From contig CM022298.1 in assembly GCA_011799875.1 (NCBI GenBank), forward strand, positions 257,603,757-257,667,756: 64,000 nucleotides of DNA. The letters are read 5' to 3'. Made by a program: the position numbers and the translations under genes. The notes under the pieces are model-generated. The model saw only the letters and a program-made list of their open reading frames with translations, searched no databases and was not told the DNA's origin. This document shows, piece after piece, positions 11,585 through 22,590 of this stretch (its first letter is position 1; each line of letters begins with the position of its first letter). The stretch is from Thinopyrum elongatum. Taxonomy: Eukaryota; Streptophyta; Magnoliopsida; Poales; Poaceae.

Positions 11585-12037
11585 TCTCTACTCTCTACTC
11601 TTATAAAAAAACTGAGTTGGTGCTGATGGTGTGCCTGCCATCTTGCACTACAGGCCGTCTAATCTATATCTGACAGATAGAAAGCAAACGGTGGCAATTT
11701 TGCAAAAGGATACCCGCACCTCTCTCATTCGTCCTTATCTCCCACAACTTCATTGTTGAGTAATTAAAAAAGGAAGCCTCTGGAACAATCTGGCATGGTG
11801 GCCGCTGCCGGCATCGTCAATTCCCATGCCTCCGCTAAGTCCGATCACCAATCACCACCGCGCCCCACTCCTTGCCTTATCTCTCATCTTTCTCGAGATA
11901 TCATTTTTTTCGATGAAATTCTCGAGATATCATTAGTTTTTACACATGGGATTACTCCAGCTTGGATCAATCACAACATGTGTTTTGTAAAAAAAATGCA
12001 TCTTGATGTTCCGTGCAATGCACGGGCATCTTGCTAG
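11585..12037 (+). mobile_element. Small non-autonomous Helitron
   Basis: It begins TCTCTACTCTC after an A (11584), and ends with the hairpin CCGTGC-AAT-GCACGG (12011-12025) followed 8 bases later by CTAG at 12034-12037 and then T. This fits the Helitron rule of A|TC...hairpin...CTRR|T insertion. Related copies lie at 54207-54478 and 54479-54690, sharing GTGATGGTGTGCCTGCCA-like sequence after the start. No Rep/helicase is present. The repeated TCTCTACTC before the start makes the exact 5' base uncertain by up to 20 bp. Confidence 0.75.
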
Positions 12038-12726
12038 TTTGCATATAATTCCAAACACCACGTAGACATGTTCTCTGGCCATTTTACAACTATGTTAGTA
12101 TCATTGTTAGTGGTCAGCCGGTGCAAGTTCTAGCCCTGGGTGTTTTAACCTTTTTTTAGTAATGATATCTGGTGATTGTTCGCCGTGAGCCCAATCCTTG
12201 CGAATCCTACATAACCATCCGATTTCCATCCGACGGTGGCCTGTTTTTAAGCCATAGTATTTGACAAAACCGCCACCCTTACATATGTAATGTAACTGCA
12301 TCACAGGTGTTTGCAACTGCCATGTCTCCCAGTGGACGTTTGCTGAGGATTGGATTTAGCACCGATGGCGGTTCGTAGTCATTCCACGCTCGGGCATTGA
12401 AGATTGTAACTATTTTACAATATACTACTCCTCCGGTGCTAGTAGTAGAGCCTAGTCCTAGTCCACTATACTACTCGGGCATAGTAGTAGGTACTGTAGT
12501 GTATTGTACTAGTACTGTGATCACTCAAGCAATCTGGCATCGATATGATCCTACGCTGCTGGGATGTGTCTCGTAAGTCAAGAGGCATGGTGCTGCTACA
12601 TTATCATCATCACCTCTCCACTTCCCACAGCACATATTCGCTTCTCCATCCTCGTCCGCACATAATCGTCAAATCTTCCATCCCCGCTAGGCGCCTCCCC
12701 CCTCTTCCAAAACCCAAACACTAACA
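12038..12726. other. Upstream region of the F-box pseudogene
   Basis: No gene or transposon end is recognised. A block at about 12420-12515 is rich in ACTACT/TAGTAG trinucleotides. The last 150 bp are C-rich, as in a grass 5' UTR, and probably hold the former promoter of the gene starting at 12727. Confidence 0.4.
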
Positions 12727-14110
12727 ATGGCAGAACCGAGCAGTGTCTGTCGAAAGAGTGGCTAGAATTCACTCCCCACAGAGGTAATCAAGCTCATTGT
12801 TTCGCGTGTGGACAATCTCAGTACCATGCCGCTCACCGTGTGCTCGTCGGGGCTCTATCGTTTACTCAAAGCCTTCAGGCCGGAGCTTTTTAAGCCAGCT
12901 CCCTACTTGCTGATGACGCCTGATCTTCAGAAATGGCGTGTCACGCAGCATAACGATCATAGGGTGGCGAGCATCAACCCCCTCGACTGCGATCTGATCC
13001 TCGTCACCCTCAACTACATTAACGGTATGTACTGGGTCGGCCTGAACACGTCTTGGATGGTGCTCGTCAACGGTCGCGACAGCTATATGCTCGTGGAGGT
13101 CTACACCCGGTGATTGATCCCCCTTCCTTCAATTAACACTGCACTGCTTTGGCACCGCGGCCCAGAATACTCGGAATCTTACAGTAGCCAACATGATACG
13201 AAGTTTGATTTGCTCAAGGTTGTAATCTGCCAAGTGCCCACAAGATCTGCGAATTATAAAGACTTTAGGCTAATTTCGTTCTTCAACCATGGTCTCGCCT
13301 ATATGACAGGCCCCTGGGGTAAGTGGATAAATCTGCACGTCCATCGCAGGATCATACATCCTCCATGGCTCTCTGATCCCATTGAACACAAGGGCTTCCT
13401 TTACACTGTGGACTCCTTCTATGGTTGGACGTATTGCTGCCCTACTCCAGTCATCGCTACAATGGGCTGTTACAGCAGTATGCTACTTTCCTATGATATC
13501 ATGATGGCTTGCTTATATTACTGTCAACATTTACTGAAAAAATATCCATGCTCATAACATGTTGTTCTTAAGATTGACTACAGCACGAGCCCTTTTTTAT
13601 TTGACTCCAACTTGATATGATGTTGTAGGCCGCCTGGTGTCCCTACCCTTCCTAATCCCAGAACCTTTCAAAGAAAAGCGGCATGGAAGTTGCAGGTGGT
13701 TCCTGGCTCGATCAGACGACGGTGAACGATTGATGATCGTTCGCATGTGCCGAACGTGTTGTTTCGCGGAATACAATCACAGTCACTGCAAGGTCTTTAA
13801 GCATGATCCCAGCTTCTCTGGGCCTTCAGGAATTTTTGACTGGATGTCGGTAAGTAGCCTTGGTACACGCTCTCTATTTCTGGGACTGAATTATCCGATT
13901 AACCAGGAGATAACCAATGGCAGGGATCATGATGGCAGCGCGGTTTCGTTCATCAGGCAAAACTGTGTGTACACAGCGTACCATGCGTCTCTCCATGCAC
14001 CATACCCTGATATGTGCCACCACGCTCTGCAGCCCAAAGTAGGAGAGAGGGTTGCAAGTATCAAACTTCAACCTGCTGGCTGGAGTTTCCCCTGTCAGGC
14101 ACCCATCTAG
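12727..14110 (+). pseudogene. F-box protein with DUF295 (KIB-type) domain, broken
   Basis: Grass F-box/DUF295 proteins are proposed substrate receptors of SCF ubiquitin ligases. From the ATG at 12727 the frame gives an F-box-like segment (NSLPTEVIKLIVSRV), then the DUF295 beta-rich region with LIPLPSINTALLW. A likely intron runs from GT at 13478 to AG at 13628 and keeps the phase. Exon 2 continues with LFLGLNYPI and SFIRQNCVYTAY, typical of the DUF295 C-terminus. In-frame stops: TAG at 12763-12765, TGA at 13111-13113, TAG at 14108-14110. Each differs by one transition from the codon expected from the family pattern (Trp, Arg, Trp). It is therefore a pseudogene with its exon structure preserved. 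If the last stop were read through, the frame would end at 14158. Confidence 0.75.
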
Positions 14111-15060
14111 TTCAAGCCCTCAGCCAATCTCCACAGCTTAATAAATAGTAACGTCTAACTGAGCCAGTTAGTTAGATGCGTACACTTGGTGTAGTAGGAT
14201 CTTTATTTAGTTTGATGCATACACTTGTTCTTTTTTGGTAGCCCTTTGGTAATGTTGGCTGATGTTTGGTTTGGAAGAGAGAGCTGCGTCTTTACTCTTC
14301 TGGCCTGCTTACTGCTTCTGTTGCACCCCCTGCCCTGGTTGTTGTTGCTGCTGTTTTCAATGTACAATCAGTAATATATTTCGTCTGTTGGTTGAATAAA
14401 TGTGTTGTTAGAATGACAGACACAATATTTTGGAAGTCATTGCATGGTCCGATCCTTTATTGCCATGTACGTAGCGCATACTATTTTTGGTACGGAACAC
14501 ATTTTCCACTTGTTGATCACAAGCAGCCCAGTGATGAAGGCCCAATAGAGGAGCCCATAATTAACTGGAAGGGAGGCTCTCACATGAATCCGTCCCAGGT
14601 ACATGCTCATGGTCTCCTAAACATAAATAAATAAATAAAGCTAAATGCTCATGCACCAGTTATTTAAATTTACGATTTGAAAAGTCAAATTTTAACAGGA
14701 GGATAGTATTTCCTATGAGAGTGTCGTTACATTCAGTCGATATTATTCTTAGGCAAAGATTGCGACTAGTCTTTTTTCTCCCACCATTTTCTTCCTGCAA
14801 CCAGCGGACCCATGCAAATCATAGTCAACGTCGTAAATAGTTCTGGTCCATTATTATTTTTTGATAAGAATGCCCAACCCAGCCCAACACACTGGCAACA
14901 CCACTTTATCCCAGGGCTTCTGAATGTGCTCGGCTTCACACCTCAAGAATAAAATTGTTCTAAAAAAACCTCAAGAAGAAAAAGGTGCTCCACAACATTT
15001 TACAATAAGTTGTAGCCATATAAAATTAATTCTTATAATCCAGCATAATAAGTTTTTGGG
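14111..15060. other. 3' flank of the F-box pseudogene
   Basis: A plausible 3' UTR with AATAAA at 14395-14400, followed by AT-rich DNA. The ORF at 14266-14634 has no recognisable feature and is not called. Short ATAA repeats occur near 14625. I see no transposon ends. Confidence 0.45.
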
Positions 15061-15068
15061 TCTGACCG

Positions 15069-17330
15069 GTCCAGCCGCCAAAACCAAACCAGCATCGGCG
15101 GGAGCGCCTGTTCCCACCTTCTACGGCTGGTTGCGCTGCCGTGCACACATCGCCGCCCTGTCGTACACTGAAATGCTGGCTAGGCCATCCCTTTACTCCC
15201 CCCCCCCACATCCTATTCTTCTCCGGCGACGGCAGCCTACCCCGCACCAGAACCAGTGAACCCACGTACTCCCCTCCGCCTATGGCGATACTTTTGCATG
15301 TTCCCCGGCTCTGTTCATTCCCGTCCGAGACCTCGCCGTCGTCCTCTGCTTTCGTGCACTCGCAGCGGCGCCGCCGCCCGGCCCTGTCAACATAGTGAAT
15401 CGAGAGAGGACTGTAGTTGTGACTATGACAGTATGGACCCACCAGGTCCACTCCCGAACACAAGCAAGTGCCTCTTTACTACTCAGATGCACCCCTAGAT
15501 TTTTTTTACTCTAATCCATCCTGCTAATATCTGGGACCCACATTGTCAATGTATAGTCAATTAATGACAGAATTGCACAACACTTTTCTTTAGGATTTGT
15601 TTAGAGGAGCAGGCTATAAACTGGGTTGTACGGTCTCTGTGGCCCGTCTAACAACATGACCAGCCCAACAGTTTTTTCTATGGGAAAATAGGTAGCCCAC
15701 TATTTCTTTTTGAAGAATACCCAAGCTAGGCCTATTTGTTTTCTCTGACTTACTGGGCTCCAAATCTTTGAAGACGAGGAGGGATGCATTCTGGCTTGGC
15801 CAGAGAGTATGGGCAGTAAATCTTAAAAGTAATATGAAAGGGGTTGCAAATTCCAAAAAAAATAGCAAATGGGCAATTAGTTTTGTTTTTTGTTTTTGTT
15901 CTTCCTGATATTTTATATTTCATTGAATTTTAACATAACATAGTATTACTTTATTTTAAAGTAGTTTTAGTATGGCTACTAATTTTTGGATTAAAAACAT
16001 TTTGTTCCCCGGCAAAAATATGCCAATTTTTTAAATTTTGCATATTTTTTAGTTCAAATTTTTAACCCTGGTACTGACCAGAAAATGGGCTGCAATTCTA
16101 AAAATGGAAAATGGGCTGCAATAAATTCCATATGAATTAGCAAATGGGTTGTAAATTAAAACAAATAGCAAATGGGCTGTACACGCCACAGATTTCGAGG
16201 CTGACTTGTTTACGCAAGGCTTTGTCAACTTATAGTCAACACACGATTCTAGCAGCAGTGACTGTTGGGTGTCCATCCAACAGCCGACGTGCTTCTTCAA
16301 TCTCTGATCTTCCTACTCCAGCCACCTAAACCAGTGCCGGCGGGACTACCTGCTACCTCCTCTTGTGGCCGGCTATGATGCCGCGCAGGCTTCACCAGCC
16401 CACCCTACTCCCTCCGATGGCCTAGCCATCCCTCTACCCACCCGCACCTCCTGTTATTCTCCAGTAACAGCAGCCTCATGTCGCAGCTGAACCAGTCAAC
16501 CGTCATTCTCCCCTCAGCGTGGGCATCCACTGTTGTGTCTTCACCGGCTCCGGGTCATTCCATTCCTAGGCCTCACCGTCGTCCATCGCGTTGGTGCTCT
16601 AGGTGCGGCATGCTCAACGTGGTCAACATTCAACAAACAATAGCCATCGGAATAGGGATGTACGTGGAGAGGCTGACAGTAGGGACCCCCATGGTCCATG
16701 GCTGCACGCAAGCAACTGCCTCCTTATTACGCGAAAAAAATGATTCCTCCCACTGACATCTGGGGCGCACCAGTTCAGAGGCAGACCAATGGGCCTACTA
16801 AGTTGACGCGTACGTAGGGCTTTGTCAACTTAGTCAACAAACGATTCTAGCAGCAGTGACCGTCCAATTTTTAATCGAACGGTCCTGCTGCTTCTTCAAT
16901 CTCTGATCTTCTTGCACCAGCCGCCCAAACCAGCACCGGCGGGACCGCCTGCTTCTGCCTCCAGTGGTCGGCTATGCTGCCGCGCAGGCCTCACCGCCCC
17001 ACCCTACTCCCAATGCTGGCCAGGCCTTCCCTCTACTCACCCACACGCCCTGTTATTCTTCGGCGACGGCAGCCTCAAACCGCAGCCGAACCAATCAACC
17101 CCCGTACTCCACTCTATGTGGGCATCCACTGGTGCGTATTCCCCGCCTCTGGGTCGTTCCCTTCCTAGGTCGCGCCGTCGTCCACCACCTTGGTGCTCTT
17201 GGACCGTACGGCGCCATCAACGCGGTCAACGAACGACAGCCATCAGAAGAGGACTGTAAGTGGAGAGGCTAACAGCTGGGTCCATGGCCGCATGCAAGGA
17301 AGTGCCTCCTTATTACGCGCAAAATAATTA
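15069..17330 (+). repeat. Diverged tandem copies of a C-rich ~400-600 bp unit
   Basis: Three copies (about 15069-15480, 16318-16735 and 16917-17325) share CCGGCGGGA near their start, then a CGGCAGCCT or CAGCAGCCT block and an ATCCACTG-type block, ending in TGCCTCCTTATTACGCG in the last two. Copies 2 and 3 also share a lead segment, ACGATTCTAGCAGCAGTGAC (16240 and 16842), so their full unit is about 600 bp. The ORFs in this region are mutually overlapping and not conserved between copies, so no gene is called. This may be the body of a Mutator or CACTA element, but I cannot show ends. Confidence 0.65.
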
Positions 17331-17719
17331 TTCCTCCACCTGACAGCTCGGACCCACCAGAGGGCCTCTGTACTTCATGAAAAAAAATGTCCCCCCTGAC
17401 AGCTAGGACCCACCGACTTTATCTTCGCACGGAAGGAAGTGCCTTCTTACCCCCTGACAGCTGGGACGCACCAGGTTGAAGTGAAGGTAGAGTTATCTAT
17501 CTGGCCGCGAACGTGTACATACATAGCGGTCGATCGGTCTCTCTACAGCGATGTACCATGGCCAAGTAAGGAGCGGCACATGTTGAAGTAGAGGCGCCGA
17601 TGTAGCATGTCACGCTGTCCCGTCTATATCATGTACACGTACGTACAGCCACGCTGCAAGATAGTAAATACGGCTATGTACATACATACAGGCGGGGTCT
17701 CTAACGCATACAGCGATGT

Positions 17720-18455
17720 CGTCCTGTTCATCAGTAGCCAACCGGCTGGGTCAGAACAGAGTAAACAGCGTCGCCTGTTCATCGGGAGCCAACCAGCTTG
17801 GACAGAACAGCCGAAACGAGGTCTGGCATACCGCAGAACGAAGGAAATGGCCTTCTGTTCGACCGCGTACGGTCGAAACGGGGTCCTGTTCATCAGGAAG
17901 GGTCTGGCATACCGCAAAATGGAGGAAACGGCCTTTTGTTCGAGCTCCTACAGTCGAAACAGGGTGCTGTTGATTGGGAGGGGTGTGGTGTACCGCAAAA
18001 CGGAGGAAACGGACTTGTGTTGGAGCGCCTACGGTCGAAATGGGGTCCTGTTCATCAGGAGGGGTGTGGCATACCGCAAAACGGGACTCCATGGGCTACT
18101 GTTCATCCACCGTCTACCGCCTCGCTCCAGCCTCCATGGGCTACTATTCATCCACTATCGACTTCCTCCAGCCTCCACCTGCTAGTGTTCATCCACCGCC
18201 GACCTCCTCCAGCCTCCACCAACGACTGTTCATCCATGCCCTACTGTTCATCTAGCCTCCACCGGCTACTGTTCAACCAACCCTCCATGGGGTCCTGTTC
18301 ATCCACCCCAACCGGCTCAGGTGTGTGGCGGCCTCCTCGATCGGGGTCCTGTTCATCTAGCGGCAACGGCCTCTACTACCACGGGGTCCTGTTCATCCAA
18401 CCCCCACTAGGAACTGTTCATCCAACCCCCAACAATGGTCACTGTTCATCAAGAG
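17720..18455 (+). repeat. Array of interspersed CTGTTCATC motifs
   Basis: The nonamer CTGTTCATC, or a one-base variant, occurs about 14 times with irregular spacing of 20-160 bp, often followed by CACC or CAGG. It overlaps the 81 bp array at 17825-18090. It looks like an internal repeat of a larger transposon, and no function is evident. Confidence 0.65.
17825..18090 (+). repeat. 81 bp tandem repeat, three units plus a partial
   Basis: The anchor GGCATACCGCA (or GGTGTACCGCA) recurs at 17825, 17906, 17987 and 18068, exactly 81 bp apart. The units include GGTCGAAACGGGGTCCTGTT-like and GGAGGAAACGG-like blocks. Because 81 is a multiple of three, long open frames persist on both strands. The 239-codon ORF at 17798-18517 is best seen as a by-product of the repeat. 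Confidence 0.85.
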
Positions 18456-18529
18456 GCAGCTGGTTCGATCGGCTTCAGTTAGAAGCAGTAGCGAAGGAAT
18501 CGCTCGGGTTCAGTTAACAGGCAAGGGAT

Positions 18530-18967
18530 CGATCGCTTGGGTTCAGTAACATAGCTAGTGCAATCGCTCTGGTTCAGTAAGCGAACGCCTCTCTCGGGTT
18601 CAGTTAGAGCCCAACGCCTCGCACACATGCACGTATGTGTATGATAGAAATGCGCAAACCTCCGGGCATCGCCCGGCCCCGACCACCCACCTTAACTGGG
18701 AACTCCCCGATATTTTCCTCGCCCCCTCTTCTACCACAATTTATTCCGTCATGGACGGCCCAAAGAATGTCATGCAGGTGCGTCCCCGGCCCGCCTAGGA
18801 TGAAAATCCCAATTTCTGTCATGATTTTTTGTCATAGAAGTAGGAGCCCACCACATCTATGATGATACGTGGTTTTGTCACAATTATCGTCATAGAAGTG
18901 TCATAAGCATGACAGAAAAAATTTCGTTTGGCCCATAATGTCACAGATGTGTCTTTTTTTGGTAGTG
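18530..18967. mobile_element. CACTA transposon, right end
   Basis: The terminus GTCTTTTTTTGGTAGTG ends at 18967, the reverse complement of a CACTACCAAAAAAAGAC end. Inside it are copies of a subterminal motif around TCATAGAAGTGTCATAAGCA. A matching left terminus was not found, so the extent to the left is unknown; the repeat-rich DNA at 15-18.5 kb may be part of it. The element directly abuts the truncated Angela LTR at 18968. Confidence 0.7.
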
Positions 18968-19755
18968 CCTGTCAATAACCAATAGTGGGACCTAGATGCC
19001 CATATTGGTTCCTACATATTCTACGAAGATCTTTATCGGTCGAACCTTTATGACAACATACATAGTTCCCTTTGTCTGTCGGTATGTTACTTGCCCGAGA
19101 TTTGATCGTCGGTATCTCCATACCTAGTTCAATCTCGTTATCGGCAAGTCTCTTTACTCGTACCGAAATACATCATCTTGTAACTAACTCCTTAGTCACT
19201 TTGCTTGCAAGCTTCTTGTGATGTTGTATTACCGAGAGGGCCCAGAGATACCTCTCCTTCATACGGAGTGACAAATCCCAATCTCGATTCACGCCAACTC
19301 AACAGACACCTTCGGAGATACCTCTAGAGCATCTTTATGATCACCCAGTTATGTTGTGACGTTTGATAGCACACAAGTTATTCCTCCGGTATCCGGGAGT
19401 TGCATGATCTCATGGTCGAAGGAATATGTATTTGACATTAAGAAAGCAGTAGCAATAAACTGAACGATCATATGCTAAGCTAACAGATGGGTCTTGTCCA
19501 TCACATCATTCTCCTAATGATTGATCCCGTTATCAAATGACAACACATGTCTATGGCTAGGAAACCTTAACCATCTTTTGATCAATGAGCTAGTCTAGTA
19601 GAGGCTCACTAGGGACACGGTATTCGTTTATGTATCCACACATGTATTTAAATTTTCGGTCAATACAATTCTATCATGAATAATAAACCTTTATCATGAT
19701 TAAGGAACTATAATAATAACCACTTTATTATTGTCTCTAGGGTATATTTCCAACA
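18968..19755 (-). repeat. 3' LTR of the Angela-type element, truncated
   Basis: The minus-strand start TGTTGGAAATATACCC is at 19755. The sequence parallels the 5' LTR up to the position corresponding to about 39894, where the CACTA terminus begins. About 788 of 1,670 bp remain. The other half was not found elsewhere in the window. Confidence 0.9.
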
Positions 19756-19766
19756 GTCTCCCACTT
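19756..19766 (-). other. Polypurine tract of the Angela-type element
   Basis: The minus strand reads AAGTGGGAGAC immediately before the 3' LTR, the primer site for plus-strand synthesis in this group. Confidence 0.8.
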
Positions 19767-19794
19767 GCACTAGAGTCAATAATCTAGAGTACAT

Positions 19795-20465
19795 AGTAAT
19801 GAATCTAACACCCATGGAGTCTTGGTGCTGATCATGTTTTGCTCGTGGAAGAGGTTTAGTCAACGGGTCTGCCACATTCAGATCCGTACGTACTTTGCAA
19901 ATTTCTATGTCTCCATCCTTGACCTTTTCATGGATGGAGTTGAAGCGTCTCTTGATGTGTTTCGTTCTCTTGTGAAACCTGGATTCCTTCGCTAAGGCAA
20001 TTGCTCCAGTGTTGTCACAAAAGATTGTCATCGGACCCGATGCACTGGGTCTTACACCCAGATCGGATATGAACTCCTTCATCCAGACTCCTTCATGCGC
20101 TGCTTCCGAAGCAGCTATGTACTCCACTTCACACATAGATCCCGCCACGACGCTCTGCTTGGAACTACACCAACTGACAGCTCCACCATTCAATATAAAT
20201 ATGTATCCGGTTTGCAACTTAGAGTCATCCGGATCTATGTCAAAGCTAGCATTGACGTAACCCTTTACTACGAGCTCTTCATCACCTCCATAAATGAGAA
20301 ACATATCCTTGGTCCTTTTCATGTACTTCAGGATATTCTTGACCGCTGTCCAGTGATCCACTCCTGGATTACTTTGGTACCTCCCTGCCAAACTTATGGC
20401 AAGGCACACATCAGGTCTGGTACACAGCATGGCATACATAATAGAACCTACGGCTGAGGCATAGG
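19795..20465 (-). pseudogene. Angela-type pol: RT tail and RNase H
   Basis: This is the 3' end of the Copia pol frame. It contains GSIMYAMLCTRPDVC (end of the RT domain), then the RNase H region with GAVSWCSSKQSVVAGS, EVEYIAASEA and IFCDNTGAIALAKE, and ends in LNVADPLTKPLP. The frame is continuous from 20465 but joins its upstream part only after the 14 kb Gypsy insertion, with the TSD bases ATAGG, is removed. The first 10 or so residues of the minus-strand ORF starting at 20487 are Gypsy LTR sequence, not pol. Confidence 0.9.
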
Positions 20466-21382
20466 TGTCATGGTTCGACACGATCACCTATGGGACCATC
20501 GGGCCCTTTGTGGTTCGGCAAGGGGGAAGGGTGTGTTGCACAAAGAGTGAAGACCGTAGGACATCACGACAATGGTGGCACGGGTAGTTTTTACCCAGGT
20601 TCGGGCCGCCTCGAGGCGTAAAACCCTACTCCTGCTTTGGTGGATTGAGTGGAAGACCACGACGAACGCGCAACGCTCAAGCTCGGCAAGATTGCCTCGG
20701 GGGAGGAGCAGCTACGCACGTATGAGTGTACAAGGGTCCAAATCCTCTCTATGGTCGCCTTGGCCCTCCTTTTATGGGTCAAGGGGTTACCACAGTGGCA
20801 AAACAGTCATTATCCAGTGATTAGATAGCCACAGTGCTATCGTACCTAACTCTACACACAAGACAAGGTGCATTAAATGCACCGCTTAGTGTCATGTCGT
20901 GGATGCAGCCCGACAAGCCTTGCCGTGCCATTCAACCACCTTCTCACCTGTCTGCATGACACGCCCCTGGACGGGTGTCATTTAGGGGTGATCTTCCTTA
21001 GAAATGGCTGCCACGTGCTGAATGACTGCCACTTATTCACTTGGGGGCTCGACACCGCACCGATAAGCCACTTGCGTCACTGTGAGGTGGAGCGGTGGAG
21101 CCTTGGCGGGATAGCAGGCCGCCAGCGCCCCGGCAGCCCTTGCCGGGGAGGTCTTGTGACTTGCCCTTGGGGTGGCCTCGACCTGACCAGGCTCGCCTGC
21201 CCGGCAAGGGAGGCATTTCCCTTGGTGATATCTTGCTATTTTGGCTTATCTTGGTCTTCTTGATCCGCCCTTTGATTCCTCAAAGAGCTATCTCTTCTGC
21301 TTGGCCTTGGTGAAGCTTGCTTCGTTGCTGCCATGCCTGTGTACGGTCCGGGCAACACACGCAAAGGTTTGTTGCACAGACA
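20466..21382 (-). repeat. 3' LTR of the nested Gypsy element (917 bp)
   Basis: Bounded by TGTCATGG... and ...TTGCACAGACA, with a purine-rich minus-strand tract (GCCCGGGGGCTCC) directly outside at about 21383-21395, which serves as PPT. The sequence matches 26596-26860 and 33763-34414 closely. Confidence 0.9.
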
Positions 21383-21840
21383 GGAGCCCCCGGGCCTGGT
21401 CCAACGTGCTGCTGAGCATCATTGGAGTAGGCCCTTTCAGGTACAAGTCTTGTGCTGATATTCTTTTCTTCCTTGATATTTTCCTTGCTTCTTCATTAAT
21501 CCGTGCTTGAGTCAGTTTCCAGTTTTTCCGTGCGTCATGCAAGACGTTATGGGGGAATTTTAAGCCACGATCCGTGGCTACCCATGTCCCACCTTCATGG
21601 AGTGGTAACTGCCATTCCACTAGCTTCTCCGCTTCTGGTGTTTCTGCCACGTATGCTGCATGCATTGCGCAGGGTTGGCGGCGGACACGGGGAGCGCAGA
21701 AATGTGCGCCATGGCAGAAAGCCAGGCGCCATGGATTGGCGCACAGGGTTGGCCCTGATTCCACGAGCCATTGGTGGTGCGGAGGAGTAAGATTGGTAGA
21801 GCGGGGTGGTTGGCCCCTTGTTGAGGGGCCAGCCCCCAGC

Positions 21841-22590
21841 CCCGTTCGCCTATAAAGAGGGAACGTGGGCAAGGTGCAGGCTCACACCTATCTCTTCCTC
21901 CTACCTTCTGGCATTGCTTTTCCATCATGGTGAGGGGGAGAGGTCGTGGTGGCACTCCAGTGGCAGCGACGAGGGCTTCTGTTTGACAGTGGCTCCCTCC
22001 TCCTGTTGGGGACGCGGGATCAGAGCCCATTGTGAGGGGAGGCGGGAGAGGACGAGGACGTGGTCGTCGTGGCGCTCGGGGTCGAGGAGGACGAGGCGGT
22101 GCTTTGATCGCACCTCCTCCGGCTGCTCAGGTCCCCCTATGAAGGCCATGTCGGGAACTAGCTGCTGGAGTTCATCATCAAGCTGCGAGGGCCCCCGCGC
22201 AGCCATCTTTGGCTTCCTACTCCATTTGTAAGGGTGATGGAGATTGAGCAGCCGCCGGGGTTGAGGCTGCACATGAGGGGCTGCTGTAACGGCAGCATGC
22301 GGGCGGATGTGGAGTTCCCCGCTCCTCATTTCATCCTTCTCCGACATGGCTGGAAGACATTTGCTCGCACCCATAGCTTGGCAGCCGGGCACGTCCTCCA
22401 TTTCAAGTTAATGGACGCCACCCTGCTCTCCGTCAAGGTCTTCGGATGCTCGGGTGCTCGCTTAGGGTGCTGCGCGGAGAGCTCGACTAACGACGAAAGC
22501 TCCTCCTCGAGCGATAGCGATGAGGAGGATAGTGACGGCGATGCCGACGGAGCCGGTGGGGAGGACGATGGCTCTGACTCCAGCTGAACA
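21841..22590 (+). CDS. Antisense ORF region of the Gypsy element with a B3-like domain
   Basis: Opposite to the retrotransposon, a possible gene begins with TATAAAG at 21851 and an ATG at 21927 that encodes an Arg/Gly-rich stretch (RGRGRGRRGARGRG), with a TGA at 21984-21986. Downstream, 22231-22587 encodes about 118 residues. ADVEFPAPH, HGWKTFARTHSLAAGHVLHF and LLSVKVFG follow the pattern of plant B3 DNA-binding domains; an acidic Ser/Asp/Glu tail follows. Frames do not connect without correction, so this copy may be dead. Antisense ORFs are known in Grande-type Gypsy elements, and a B3 origin is my inference from the motif pattern. It could bind DNA and act on LTR or host promoters. Confidence 0.5.

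Noticed and set aside
14266..14634. 122-codon ORF downstream of the F-box pseudogene
   Set aside because: It covers a likely 3' UTR with AATAAA and has no recognisable feature.
17798..18517. 239-codon ORF as a gene
   Set aside because: It is produced by the 81 bp tandem repeat; other frames and the other strand are open over the same stretch.
20466..20487. Start of the 259-codon RNase H ORF at 20487
   Set aside because: The first codons are from the Gypsy LTR; the true pol frame comes from 34415 after excision of the insert.
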